Assembly (NCBI GenBank): GCA_029256305.1
Contig: JAQSYE010000007.1
Span: 1 to 37,417 of the forward strand
DNA length: 37,417 nucleotides
Source of the DNA: Lacrimispora sp.
Lineage (GTDB): Bacteria > Bacillota > Clostridia > Lachnospirales > Lachnospiraceae
Direction of reading: 5' to 3'
Under the pieces are notes generated by a model. That model saw only the letters and a list, made by a program, of their open reading frames with translations. It was not told the DNA's origin and did not search any database. This document shows, piece after piece, positions 24,846 to 32,561 of this stretch. Position numbers and translations under genes: made by a program. Position 1 is the first letter of the stretch; every line of letters starts with the position of its first letter.

Positions 24846-25824
24846 ATCCCTTGCCCCCTTCCTGATAGATTCTCTCTACGACCGTTCCGATCTCCTCTTC
24901 TTCCACCGTTATGTCTATAGGCAAAAGGCTCATCAGCGCTCTCAGTAATTCAGCCGCATTTTCTTTTGGTACCACAATCACCTTTTTATAAGGTGTCTGT
25001 TCCATAATCCGGGCGTCGAACGCCAGACCGGGCAGCAACGTGGGCTCATGAAAGATAAATGTAATTTTTTTATACTTCTGAAACCGTTCAAACAACTTTT
25101 CTGTATCACCATCATAGATCTTATACCCATGATTAATGACAATTGACCGTTTGCACAAAGCCTTAATGTCCTCCATGTAGTGGGAAGTGAGTACAATTGT
25201 AGTACCCTTTTTTTCATTAATTTCTGCTAAAAATCCCCGGATCTGTTTCGACGCCACTGCATCCAGCCCAATCGTCGGTTCATCTAAGAAAATAATCTTC
25301 GGATTGTGAAGCAGTGCCGCAATCAGCTCCATCTTCATCCGCTCTCCAAGAGACAGAGTTCTGACCTGAACATGCATCAGCTCCTGTACCTGAAACAGAT
25401 TTACAAAGTAATCTTTGGATATCTGATACTCTTGCTCCGGTAACCCATAGATTTCTTTAAAAAGGCGAAGGGTATCTTCCACGGTCAGTTCAAAGAACAG
25501 CTGACTCTTCTGTCCCATAACCACTGCATACTGTTGCTTAAATTCATGTTCCAGATCATTGGGATAATATCCCAATACACTTATGGTGCCGCAAGTGGGG
25601 GCGATAATACCGGTCAGCATTTTCACCAGCGTTGTCTTTCCCGCTCCATTTGGTCCGATCAAACCAACAAATTCTCCTTCCCTGATTGTAAGATCCAAAT
25701 TGCTCACCGCCTGTTTTTCTTCGTATTCCCGCCTGATAAGTCCTTTAAGACTTCCCATTATACCCGCCTGCTTCTTAAATCGCCTGTAATTCTTTGTCAG
25801 TCCAACCGTTTCAATAATTTCCAT
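24838..25824 (-). CDS. ABC transporter ATP-binding protein (COG4586-like)
   Basis: About 328 residues. Walker A GPNGAGKTT, signature LSLGERMKMELIAALLHNP, Walker B IIFLDEPTIGLD and the H-loop TSHYMED are intact. The N-terminal extension before the nucleotide-binding domain (RRFKKQAGIMGSLKGLI) is typical for this group. A frame upstream to 25899 has no ribosome binding site, while ATG 25824 is preceded by AAGGGGA and gives MEIIETVGLTKNY, so I choose 25824. First gene of the ABC-GNAT operon; its leader begins after the structured RNA at 25937-26193. Confidence 0.87.
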   Translation of the reverse strand: MEIIETVGLTKNYRRFKKQAGIMGSLKGLIRREYEEKQAVSNLDLTIREGEFVGLIGPNGAGKTTLVKMLTGIIAPTCGTISVLGYYPNDLEHEFKQQYAVVMGQKSQLFFELTVEDTLRLFKEIYGLPEQEYQISKDYFVNLFQVQELMHVQVRTLSLGERMKMELIAALLHNPKIIFLDEPTIGLDAVASKQIRGFLAEINEKKGTTIVLTSHYMEDIKALCKRSIVINHGYKIYDGDTEKLFERFQKYKKITFIFHEPTLLPGLAFDARIMEQTPYKKVIVVPKENAAELLRALMSLLPIDITVEEEEIGTVVERIYQEGGKGFA

Positions 25825-25936
25825 GCTTTTCCCCTTCAATAAATAAAAAATGATCACCGATTCATCCGCCCCACAGGCATAATGCTTCCGCAATCTCAAA
25901 TAAGCTCTGATTCCAGACAGATTTCATATAAAAGAC

Positions 25937-25966
25937 AAAAAAAGCATAACATTACCGTTATGCTTT
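25937..25966 (-). terminator. Intrinsic terminator of the structured RNA
   Basis: AAAGCATAAC (25941-25950) pairs perfectly with GTTATGCTTT (25957-25966) around a 6-base loop; on the minus strand seven T residues (complement of 25937-25943) follow. It lies about 113 bp before the ABC ATPase gene. Confidence 0.85.
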
Positions 25967-26193
25967 CAAAAAGTCCGTCTGATACAGACATATATTTGGA
26001 AGGTATGAGCTTTTGCTGTGCAAAAGTCAAGCATTCAGTAAGGCAGATTAATCGGCATGGTGGCCGAAAAAGGGCAGACTGATCACGTAAAGACCTTGTC
26101 TTTCCTTTTCAACTATTTAATTAGTTGCGATCTCCAATACTGACACACATAACATACACATACCTCTCTTTTCCTTATAATAATCTGATCTTA
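25937..26193 (-). ncRNA. Candidate structured RNA or leader element between methyltransferase and ABC operon
   Basis: The 402 bp between 25825 and 26226 contain no convincing gene. A promoter (26188-26216) starts a transcript ending at a strong intrinsic terminator (25937-25966). In between, on the minus strand, lie a long-range pair AGGTATG/CATACCT (26159-26165 with 26001-26007) enclosing hairpins at 26110-26127, 26089-26103, 26052-26067 and 26010-26026, then one at 25977-25989 before the terminator. I recognise no known riboswitch, 6S, tmRNA or SRP signature. It could be an independent small RNA of about 240 nt or an attenuator for the ABC operon 113 bp downstream. Confidence 0.5.
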
Positions 26194-26216
26194 CCTCTTA
26201 CAGTAATATATGTCAA
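26188..26216 (-). promoter_or_regulatory. Sigma-A promoter for structured RNA
   Basis: On the minus strand a perfect TTGACA (complement of 26211-26216), a 17-bp spacer and TAAGAT (complement of 26188-26193) lie 10 bp after the methyltransferase stop. No start codon with a ribosome binding site and long frame follows. Confidence 0.75.
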
Positions 26217-26226
26217 TCCTTATTCT

Positions 26227-26886
26227 TTATTCTGGCAGCGCCTGTTTATATGCAGCAAGAATAGTGGTATTACCAATGCGTAATACCGATTCTACCCTCT
26301 CAAATCCCCCCTTCTTTAACATGGCAATCTGATTTGTGACAGTACAGGGTGTATCATAATGATAAAACTCTTTTTCCGGAATATTTAAGTCTCTTCTGAT
26401 CCTTCTATTCTCGGCAAAATAAAAATCTTCCTCTTCCTGATTTTCAACCATATAGTCACATTCAATGTAGCGTCCATCACTTTTGAGAGCGGCAAAAATT
26501 TTCTGATACAAACCAATCTTTGCTTCATGCTCAAAATGATGCATTGTCTGAAAAGAAACGGCACAGTCATACTCGTTCCGTTTCAAATCCACATCAAAAT
26601 AACTTCCGCATATTAAATTCATTTCCTTGTCCGGAAAATTGTGTTTTAATTTATCAAGCATTTCCCGGGTTAAGTCAATGCCTGTTACAATGAGATCAGG
26701 AAATCTTTTAAAAATCTCTTTCAGCTCCAAACCAGTTCCACACCCCAGATCCAGTAAATTTCCACATGACACAGGGAGAAGCGATGGGATCATCCCATAA
26801 GCCTGTTCACAGCCTTCTACGGCAGAAAGCATATGTCCCTCATATTCATCGACCCGGGCTGCGAAGAAATCCTCCATCCGTTCCAT
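26227..26886 (-). CDS. Class I SAM-dependent methyltransferase
   Basis: About 219 residues. Motif I LLDLGCGTGLEL (about 44-55) and motif II region VTGIDLTREML are clear, followed by YDCAVSFQTMHHFEH (motif IV-like), so it is a SAM-binding methyltransferase of the UbiE/YcgJ type with unknown substrate. A longer frame to 27009 runs into the valS gene; ATG 26886 with AAGGAG 9-10 nt upstream gives MERMEDFFAARVDEYEGHM, the typical start of this family. It begins about 86 bp after the valS stop and may be read from it. Confidence 0.85.
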   Translation of the reverse strand: MERMEDFFAARVDEYEGHMLSAVEGCEQAYGMIPSLLPVSCGNLLDLGCGTGLELKEIFKRFPDLIVTGIDLTREMLDKLKHNFPDKEMNLICGSYFDVDLKRNEYDCAVSFQTMHHFEHEAKIGLYQKIFAALKSDGRYIECDYMVENQEEEDFYFAENRRIRRDLNIPEKEFYHYDTPCTVTNQIAMLKKGGFERVESVLRIGNTTILAAYKQALPE

Positions 26887-26972
26887 TGCGACCACTCCTT
26901 TTTTTATTACGATATAAATAAGACTACAGCGGATGGAGAATTTACGCAACCTCAACCTTTTTTCTGAACCAT

Positions 26973-29345
26973 TCAGCTTCTTAAGATGACCTTCTTCGCA
27001 CCGGTACAAGCCTGAATATCCAGCTGGCTGGCTTTAAAAAATTCCCGAAATCTTTTTGGGCTGGTAATAATAAGTTCTGGAATTTCATCTTTCATAGACA
27101 GTTGCTTTTCAGTCTTTTCCCTGCGAACCGTTCCGATCAGTTCCTTCACCTGTTCCCCGAATTCCAGATAAATCTTATTGGCTTCTTTACTCTCCCACAA
27201 CATTTGGTGAATGGACAAATTTTCCTCATGGTTCCGATAAAAGTCCTGGTAAATATACTCTGCTATGAACGGGGTATAAACTGCATACAGCTTTAATATA
27301 CCAAGCAGACTGTGATACAGCGCATATTGCCCTGAATATCGCTCCCTTACACCATGCTTTTCCGGCTGATAAAGGCGTTCCTTTACAATCTCAATATAGT
27401 AATCACAAAAATCCCGCCAGAACAGATCGTCAATCTCATGTCTTGCCTGACCGATTTCAAAATCGTCCAAAAGCTCTTTCACAACGCCGGTTGTTTCATT
27501 TACTCGTTCCATGATCCATCGGTCAATTGGCAGCAGTACTTCCGGATCAAACTCTTCCTTCTTTTCATAATCGCCCAGCTGCAAAATCCCAAACTTAGCC
27601 GCATTATAAAGCTTAGTCAAAAATCTCCTGGATACCTTCATTTCGTCTTCGCTGAAAAATGTATCTGTCCCAAGTTTATTGCTTGCTGCCCAATAACGGA
27701 TTGCATCGGCTGAATGAGTTTCAATTAGCGCCAGAGGCGATTTTGAACCGTTATTTTTGGATTTACTGATCTTCTCCCCAGGTTTCGCCAGTACAAACCC
27801 GCTGATCATAATGTCCTTCCAGGGGATCTCTCCCGTATGGTAAAGACTTTTTACAATGGTATAAAATGCCCATGTACGGATGATCTCATGGGCCTGATTT
27901 CTCATTCCCATAGGAAGAATCTCCCTGCTTCTGTCATAGTCCTCACCAGATCCGGCATTAATGAAAGGGGTCATGGAAGATGTTGCCCATGTATCAAGGA
28001 CAGCTTCTTCCGGCAGGAACTGTTTGCATCCGCAGCTGCAAGCCTTTCTCGGCATTTCTTCCAGTGGATTTACCGGCAATTGGTCTTCCTCTGCAAAGAC
28101 AGGCTCTTTACATTCCTTACAATACCAGACCGGAAATGGAACACCAAAATATCTTTGTCTGGAAATACACCAGTCCCATTTTAAATTCTCCACCCATATC
28201 TGATATCGTTTTTTCATATGGGCCGGATGCCAGTTGATGTCATCCGCCGCCTTTAGAAATCTTTCCTTTTCAGACAATACATCGATATACCACTGGTTAG
28301 AGGGAATGATTTCCACTGCCTGGCCGCACCTCTCATGAACTGCAACGCTATGAGAGACTGCCTCCTGCTTCACAACAAGATCTCTATTTTTTAATTCTTC
28401 CACGATGGTTTGCCTGGCCAGACTAACTTCCAATCCCCCAATAAAAGGAACTTCACTGCTTATGGTTCCGTCAGGAAGAATTATCCTTTTATAAGGTAAA
28501 TGATGGGCCTGATACCAGGAGACATCCGCTGTGTCTCCAAAGGTTGCGCACATAACAGCACCCGTTCCCTTTTCCATGGATACCATTTCATCCGCCATAA
28601 TGGGGATTTCAAAATCATATAAGGGAACGCTGGCCGTCTTCCCAATAAAACTGCGGTATCTTTCATCCTCCGGATGAACAAAGACGCATACACAACCATA
28701 TAGCAACTCCGGTCTGGTGGTTGCGATCAGTAAATCTCCCAAAGAGGTTTTAAAATTCAAATAGTGAAAGCAGGATTCCAAATCTATGGTTTCAAGCTCC
28801 GCCTGTGCAATGGAGGTCTGACACTGCGTACACCACAAAACAGGCGATTCCTTCCTGTAGGCTTTTTTCATTTTTACCAGATCAAGAAATGATCTCTGGG
28901 AAATTTTCTGAGACAGCAAAGAAACCGTTTGATAGCTTAGATCCCAGTCTACGCTGAATCCCAGCTTTTTAAAAAGGCCAGTAAAATCATCTTCATAATT
29001 TTCAATAGTCTCCACACAGATATTTCGGAACTGACTCCTTGGCATCTGTCCCGCCCGGATCTTCTTATCCCGTTCCACTAGCCGCTCTGTTGGTAATCCA
29101 TTGTCATCAAAACCCAACGGATAGAATACATCATACCCCTGCATGCGCTTAAATCTGGCTATTATTTCAGCCTGTGTATAAGAAAACACATGACCAATAT
29201 GAAGTGTTCCGCTGACAGTTGGCGGTGGCGTATCAATGGAATAAACCGGCCGCTCCTTTCCCTGTCCGTACTTGTAAATCTCATACTCTTCCCAGAAATT
29301 TGTTAACTGCATTTCTGATTTTTGAAAATCATACTTCTTATCCAT
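26973..29345 (-). CDS. valS: Valyl-tRNA synthetase, archaeal-type
   Basis: 790 residues. HIGH at 49-52 (SGTLHIGHV), KISKS at 525-529 (KPGEKISKSKNNG) and DWCISRQ at 391-397 mark a class I synthetase; the editing domain contains TTRPELLYG (209-216). Zinc-binding cysteines occur at 172-175, 409-412 and 436-440. The PPPTVSGTLHIGH start, LPTERLVE and TTRPELLYGCVCVFVHPEDERY follow the archaeal pattern rather than the bacterial TTRPETMLGDTAV type, and the C-terminal coiled coil of the usual 880-residue bacterial enzyme is missing. It charges tRNA-Val and is controlled by the T-box upstream. It may be a second or replacing ValRS acquired by transfer. Confidence 0.92.
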   Translation of the reverse strand: MDKKYDFQKSEMQLTNFWEEYEIYKYGQGKERPVYSIDTPPPTVSGTLHIGHVFSYTQAEIIARFKRMQGYDVFYPLGFDDNGLPTERLVERDKKIRAGQMPRSQFRNICVETIENYEDDFTGLFKKLGFSVDWDLSYQTVSLLSQKISQRSFLDLVKMKKAYRKESPVLWCTQCQTSIAQAELETIDLESCFHYLNFKTSLGDLLIATTRPELLYGCVCVFVHPEDERYRSFIGKTASVPLYDFEIPIMADEMVSMEKGTGAVMCATFGDTADVSWYQAHHLPYKRIILPDGTISSEVPFIGGLEVSLARQTIVEELKNRDLVVKQEAVSHSVAVHERCGQAVEIIPSNQWYIDVLSEKERFLKAADDINWHPAHMKKRYQIWVENLKWDWCISRQRYFGVPFPVWYCKECKEPVFAEEDQLPVNPLEEMPRKACSCGCKQFLPEEAVLDTWATSSMTPFINAGSGEDYDRSREILPMGMRNQAHEIIRTWAFYTIVKSLYHTGEIPWKDIMISGFVLAKPGEKISKSKNNGSKSPLALIETHSADAIRYWAASNKLGTDTFFSEDEMKVSRRFLTKLYNAAKFGILQLGDYEKKEEFDPEVLLPIDRWIMERVNETTGVVKELLDDFEIGQARHEIDDLFWRDFCDYYIEIVKERLYQPEKHGVRERYSGQYALYHSLLGILKLYAVYTPFIAEYIYQDFYRNHEENLSIHQMLWESKEANKIYLEFGEQVKELIGTVRREKTEKQLSMKDEIPELIITSPKRFREFFKASQLDIQACTGAKKVILRS

Positions 29346-29386
29346 GATGGATACCTCCTGTAATATTTACTACAAAACAGACAAAA

Positions 29387-29662
29387 AATTCACCCCAAGC
29401 TATGCTTAGGGCGAATTAACGTGTCCGCGGTACCACCTAAATTCAGAAATAATTTTCTGCTCTCAATACAATACGGGAAGATCAAAAAGCTTCTTCCGAT
29501 ATCGCTTCCCCTGATAACGGTGGGAATCTCCGTTGGAGTCTACTGGGATAAAATCCGTTCAATCCAAAGCTCAAAGGCTACTTCCATGCTCCCATCACGA
29601 AGATTTTCACCAGCCATCTTCTCTCTGTTCATCCGGAATCGCATGTACTCCTCCTCGTCAAC
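29387..29662 (-). promoter_or_regulatory. T-box riboswitch, valine-specific (specifier GTA)
   Basis: The 400 bp before valS hold a T-box leader on the minus strand. Stem I begins GTTGACGAGG (complement of 29653-29662); the specifier loop reads GAAGTAGCCTTTGAG, giving GTA (Val) at complement 29579-29581. The antiterminator carries the T-box AGGTGGTACCGCG (complement of 29426-29438). The competing terminator pairs 29387-29400 with 29404-29417 and is followed by six T residues. Uncharged tRNA-Val should stabilise the antiterminator and turn valS on. Confidence 0.93.
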
Positions 29663-29687
29663 GCTTTTGTCTGTGTTTGTTACCCTT

Positions 29688-29715
29688 ATTTTAGCACATT
29701 ATTTTTCGGTGTCAA
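29688..29715 (-). promoter_or_regulatory. Promoter of valS T-box leader
   Basis: On the minus strand TTGACA (complement of 29710-29715), a 16-bp spacer and TAAAAT (complement of 29688-29693) lie just before the T-box stem I. Confidence 0.7.
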
Positions 29716-29789
29716 CGCAAAAATATCTGATTTTTTATGTAACTAGAAAATAATTTTCTCACAAACGACAGATATTACATTTAATGGAT

Positions 29790-29818
29790 TTGCTTTTTTT
29801 CGTTATCTATGGTATAGT
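29790..29818 (+). promoter_or_regulatory. Promoter of L25 gene
   Basis: TTGCTT (29790-29795), a 17-bp spacer and TATAGT (29813-29818) read towards the L25 gene. Transcription would begin near 29825, just before the first copy of TTGAATAAA that can pair with the later leader. Confidence 0.55.
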
Positions 29819-29826
29819 AATATCAA

Positions 29827-29931
29827 TTGAATAAAAAAGAACCGTCTATTACAGAAGGGCTTTTGCTGGTTTCATAGAATCATGGAACCATTAAAAGCCC
29901 TTCTTTTTGAATAGCAGTTCAATTTATTCAA
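29827..29931 (+). promoter_or_regulatory. Attenuator-like leader of L25 gene
   Basis: Inside the transcript a 12-bp perfect stem AGAAGGGCTTTT/AAAAGCCCTTCT (29853-29864 with 29893-29904) encloses a second stem GGTTTCAT/ATGGAACC (29868-29875 with 29882-29889, one mismatch), followed by five T residues (29904-29908), an intrinsic terminator shape. The segment TATTCAA (29925-29931), just after it, can pair either with TTGAATA at 29827-29833 or with TTGAATA at 29908-29914, an alternative that could switch the structure. No known ligand or protein signature recognised. Confidence 0.6.
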
Positions 29932-29954
29932 AAAATTTTACGAGGAGGATCACA

Positions 29955-30527
29955 ATGAATACTATTACAGTAGAAAAGCGTAATGAACAATTAAAAGCAA
30001 AACAATTGCGGAGAAAAGGCATTGTGCCTTGCTGCATTTTTGGTGGCAGTCTTCCCAACTCCATCTCAATTCAAGTGGAGGAAAAAACTGCAGAAAAGCT
30101 GCTTCGCACACAAAGGCTTGGAAGCAAAGTTCAACTTAAATTAGAGGGACAAACAATTATAACACAGATTAAGGACAGCAACAGATGTTTCGCCGATAAT
30201 AAAATTGAGCACATTGACTTCCAGGCTCTTGATCCGAATACAAGAGTAAACAGCCTGGCACACGTCCTATTAGAAAATGCCGATTTTGTTACCGGAGTCT
30301 TAGATAAGTTATTAATGGAAATCCCATATTCTTCTTTACCGGAAGATATGATCGATACCGTTACCGTAGACTTAGAGGGCAAGCCTGTTGGAACAATTAT
30401 AACAGTTGCTGATATTCCTGAATTCTTAAGTGATCGAATTGATCTGCAGACAGAAACAGACAGCATTATTTTAAGAATTATGGAAAAAAGATATTCTTCT
30501 GCAAGTGATGCAGAGCAGGCAACCTAA
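29955..30527 (+). CDS. rplY: 50S ribosomal protein L25 / general stress protein Ctc
   Basis: About 190 residues. The N-terminal L25 domain that binds 5S rRNA (residues 1-95: KRNEQLKAKQLRRKGIVPCCIFGG and IDFQALDPNTRVN) is followed by the C-terminal TL5/Ctc domain (about 96-180), so it is the long Ctc form. GAGGAGG (29942-29948) precedes ATG 29955; the frame extends upstream to 29907 without a ribosome binding site, so that start is rejected. It is probably induced by stress and may be regulated by the unusual terminator-like leader. Confidence 0.88.
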   Translation: MNTITVEKRNEQLKAKQLRRKGIVPCCIFGGSLPNSISIQVEEKTAEKLLRTQRLGSKVQLKLEGQTIITQIKDSNRCFADNKIEHIDFQALDPNTRVNSLAHVLLENADFVTGVLDKLLMEIPYSSLPEDMIDTVTVDLEGKPVGTIITVADIPEFLSDRIDLQTETDSIILRIMEKRYSSASDAEQAT

Positions 30528-30560
30528 TATCAAATACATAACATAAGGGTGATTCTGAGA

Positions 30561-30608
30561 AGAGCCTCGATTGTCAATTTGTAATGAGACATGAGAGGCT
30601 CTGTGTTT
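30561..30608 (+). terminator. Intrinsic terminator after L25 gene
   Basis: AGAGCCTC (30561-30568) pairs with GAGGCTCT (30595-30602) across a 26-base loop; T-rich sequence follows. It lies 34 bp after the L25 stop. Confidence 0.65.
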
Positions 30609-30632
30609 TATTTATAAAAAGAGGTGTCCTAT

Positions 30633-30773
30633 TTGAGTCAGTGTTCTACTTGCGGCGGGGGGGAAGTAAAAACTTTAGACGAAGAATTCGGATCAATTAT
30701 ATTTACAGTTGGCATTCCTAAAAGTTCAATTATTTTGATGTACCGGAAAAACAGATACATTGGAAGGCATTGA
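30633..30773 (+). pseudogene. Degenerate small YgiT-type zinc-finger ORF
   Basis: A TTG start at 30633 with GAGGTG upstream opens a 46-codon frame: MSQCSTCGGGEVKTLDEEF has the CxxCGG of YgiT/MqsA-type zinc fingers. The second CxxC is missing in this frame. In the next frame a C-terminal piece ending in TLEGIEYIQEIS (stop near 30792) resembles the usual end of such proteins. I therefore read it as a decayed zinc-finger gene split by a frameshift near 30720-30735; alternatively it is a genuine 46-residue peptide. Confidence 0.4.
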
Positions 30774-30810
30774 ATACATACAGGAGATTTCATAATACAG
30801 GGAGGATCAA

Positions 30811-31698
30811 ATGTCAGAAACAGAACAGCAGAATGTGGATGCAGCAGTTTTTCAAAAACAACTTGATTTTAGTATAGACGATTCCATTAAAATGTATCTA
30901 TTACAGGCAGGGGAAGCGCCTTTACTGACCAGAGACGAGGAATATCAACTTGCTAAGCTCAGCGCGCAAGGAGATAAAAAAGCAAAAAACACTCTCATCT
31001 GTTCGAATCTAAGGCTTGTCGTCAGTATTGCAAAAAAGCATGAAGCATATGTTCAATCCCTAACCCTGCTTGATCTTATTCAGGAAGGTAATATTGGTCT
31101 CATGAAAGCGGTGGAGCGGTATGATTACACACTGGGATACCGTTTTTCCACCTACGCCACATGGTGGATTCGCCAGGCTGTCACCCGGGGAATCGCAGAA
31201 CAGGACCGCACCATACGATTACCAGTGCATTACAAAGAAGATGTAAACATGATTAATCATATCCTGCGCCAGCTTGACCAGGAGCATGAATCCTTTACAA
31301 CGAAGGATGTCTCGGATATCACAGGACTTTCTGTTGATAAAGTAGAGCGGATTATGATAGATTCTGCATCAATCATATCACTGGACACCCCCATTGGCGA
31401 TGATAATGCAAGCTTTTTAGGTGATTTCATTGAGGACAAAACCATATTATCTCCCGAAGAGAGTGTGACTGATATTATGCTAAAAGAAGAGATTAATAAA
31501 CAATTGCTATCTTTAAAACCCAGAGAGCAAATGGTAGTAAATATGAGGTTCGGCCTCAACGGACAAATGCCCCATACCTTGGAAGAGGTAGGCGACCATA
31601 TCGGTGTTACAAGAGAACGAATAAGGCAGATTGAAGCCCGGGCCTTACGCACACTGCGTTTGCCTAATCGCAGGAAATTCCTGGCTGATTTTATATAG
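30811..31698 (+). CDS. RNA polymerase sigma-70 factor, RpoD-like group 2
   Basis: 295 residues. Region 1.2 ([26 protein letters not shown]), region 2 ([55 protein letters not shown]), region 3 and region 4 ([28 protein letters not shown]) are complete. Region 1.1 and the long non-conserved insert of housekeeping SigA (about 370 residues) are absent, so it is probably an alternative, SigA-related factor. Ribosome binding site AGGGAGG precedes ATG. It is close after the L25 gene, which is a stress protein, suggesting a stress role; this is inference. Confidence 0.88.
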   Translation: MSETEQQNVDAAVFQKQLDFSIDDSIKMYLLQAGEAPLLTRDEEYQLAKLSAQGDKKAKNTLICSNLRLVVSIAKKHEAYVQSLTLLDLIQEGNIGLMKAVERYDYTLGYRFSTYATWWIRQAVTRGIAEQDRTIRLPVHYKEDVNMINHILRQLDQEHESFTTKDVSDITGLSVDKVERIMIDSASIISLDTPIGDDNASFLGDFIEDKTILSPEESVTDIMLKEEINKQLLSLKPREQMVVNMRFGLNGQMPHTLEEVGDHIGVTRERIRQIEARALRTLRLPNRRKFLADFI

Positions 31699-31709
31699 GC
31701 CTGACAAAT

Positions 31710-31745
31710 AAGGGCAGACAGTTAAGCCTGTCTGCCCTTATTTTA
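31710..31745. terminator. Bidirectional intrinsic terminator
   Basis: A perfect 12-bp stem (31710-31721 with 31728-31739) around a 6-base loop lies between the convergent sigma factor and YciI genes. T-rich sequence follows on the plus strand (ATTTTATTATCTTA) and a shorter T-run on the minus strand. Confidence 0.85.
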
Positions 31746-31755
31746 TTATCTTATT

Positions 31756-32034
31756 TTAAACTTCCATCAAATAATTATTCTCTTCATTGGCCAGTTCCAA
31801 TGTTCTGATTTCAAATGTTTTACAGCCTGAAGAAATAAAAGGATCTGCTTTCGCGATATTTGTAGCTTCTTCCAGATTGTCAGCCGAGAAAACAACCATT
31901 CCTCCCGGAAAATCAGTGAACGGTCCGCAAAGTACAAGTCTCCCCTGGCTTTTCAGACTTTTTAAATGCTCCACATGTTTCTTAATAAGCGCTTCATTCA
32001 AAGGTTTTTCGTTTTTCATTAAATAAACATACAT
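31756..32034 (-). CDS. YciI-family small protein
   Basis: 92 residues, the usual length for YCII-related proteins. MYVYLMKNEKPLNEALIKKH and LVLCGPFTDFPGGMVVFSADNLEEATNIAKADPF show the YCII pattern, including the His and the Asp-Pro-Phe that form the putative active site. Function unknown in the family; some members act in small-molecule catabolism. The start is ATG 32034 with GAGGAG upstream; a longer frame to 32169 is inside the GNAT gene and rejected. Last gene of the rsgA operon. Confidence 0.85.
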   Translation of the reverse strand: MYVYLMKNEKPLNEALIKKHVEHLKSLKSQGRLVLCGPFTDFPGGMVVFSADNLEEATNIAKADPFISSGCKTFEIRTLELANEENNYLMEV

Positions 32035-32068
32035 GGCTACATCTCCTCTTTTATGTAATAGTCTGTAT

Positions 32069-32524
32069 TTATCGCTCCATAACAAAGTGCGCCAGCTGGA
32101 CGTTTCCATCCATCTGTGTCCCGTCAATTCTAAATGGAAATTTTTTCGTATAGAAATTAACGTTTTCATCTTTATCCACCGGTGTGATTAAAGTAATTTT
32201 ATTCCAGTCAGAATATTTAGCCAACATGAATTCAAGTGCCTGTGATCCAATTCCCTTCCCCTGATATTGGGGAACCACGCAAAGGCAGCTAATATAATAT
32301 TCCCCGTTTCCCAGAACTTCTATAGCAATGACTCCAACAGCAATATCATCACAGTAAATAATATCCTTGGGAAACTTTACCAGGGAATCCTCCATACGTT
32401 CTCTGGATCTTCCATAAGCGGGGCATTCCCCATATCTGATATAATCGTCGTAAAACGCCTCATTATAAATCTGAACTAATAAATCAGCATCTTCTTTTTC
32501 TGCTTTTTTGTATGATAAATTCAT
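32069..32524 (-). CDS. GNAT acetyltransferase
   Basis: About 151 residues in a single GNAT domain: MNLSYKKAEKEDADLLVQIYNEAF at the start and YISCLCVVPQYQGKGIGSQALEFML with the Q-x-x-G-x-G/A acetyl-CoA loop. It probably acetylates an unknown amine. ATG 32524 follows AAGGGA by a suitable distance; the upstream ATG at 32542 lacks this. It is 34 nt before the YciI gene and 37 nt after the AAA ATPase gene. Confidence 0.88.
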   Translation of the reverse strand: MNLSYKKAEKEDADLLVQIYNEAFYDDYIRYGECPAYGRSRERMEDSLVKFPKDIIYCDDIAVGVIAIEVLGNGEYYISCLCVVPQYQGKGIGSQALEFMLAKYSDWNKITLITPVDKDENVNFYTKKFPFRIDGTQMDGNVQLAHFVMER

Positions 32525-32561
32525 GGTTATCCCTTCTGACATTTTTTATGTTAATGGTATT

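Noticed and set aside
24838-25899. ATPase start at 25899
   Set aside because: The upstream 25 codons have no ribosome binding site and no family similarity; AAGGGGA precedes ATG 25824.
25882-26082. 66-residue plus-strand frame in the structured RNA region
   Set aside because: It is opposite to the promoter and terminator, has no ribosome binding site and contains the hairpin arms, so it is more likely a shadow of the RNA element.
25937-26216. 6S RNA, tmRNA, SRP RNA or common riboswitch at this place
   Set aside because: The long single closing stem of 6S, the tRNA-like ends of tmRNA, the SRP GNAR tetraloop domain and conserved cores of purine, TPP, glycine, lysine, c-di-GMP, ZTP, fluoride or guanidine riboswitches were not recognised; a profile search is still decisive.
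29421-29753. 110-residue plus-strand frame
   Set aside because: It is the complement of the valS T-box leader; the conserved T-box and specifier explain this sequence.
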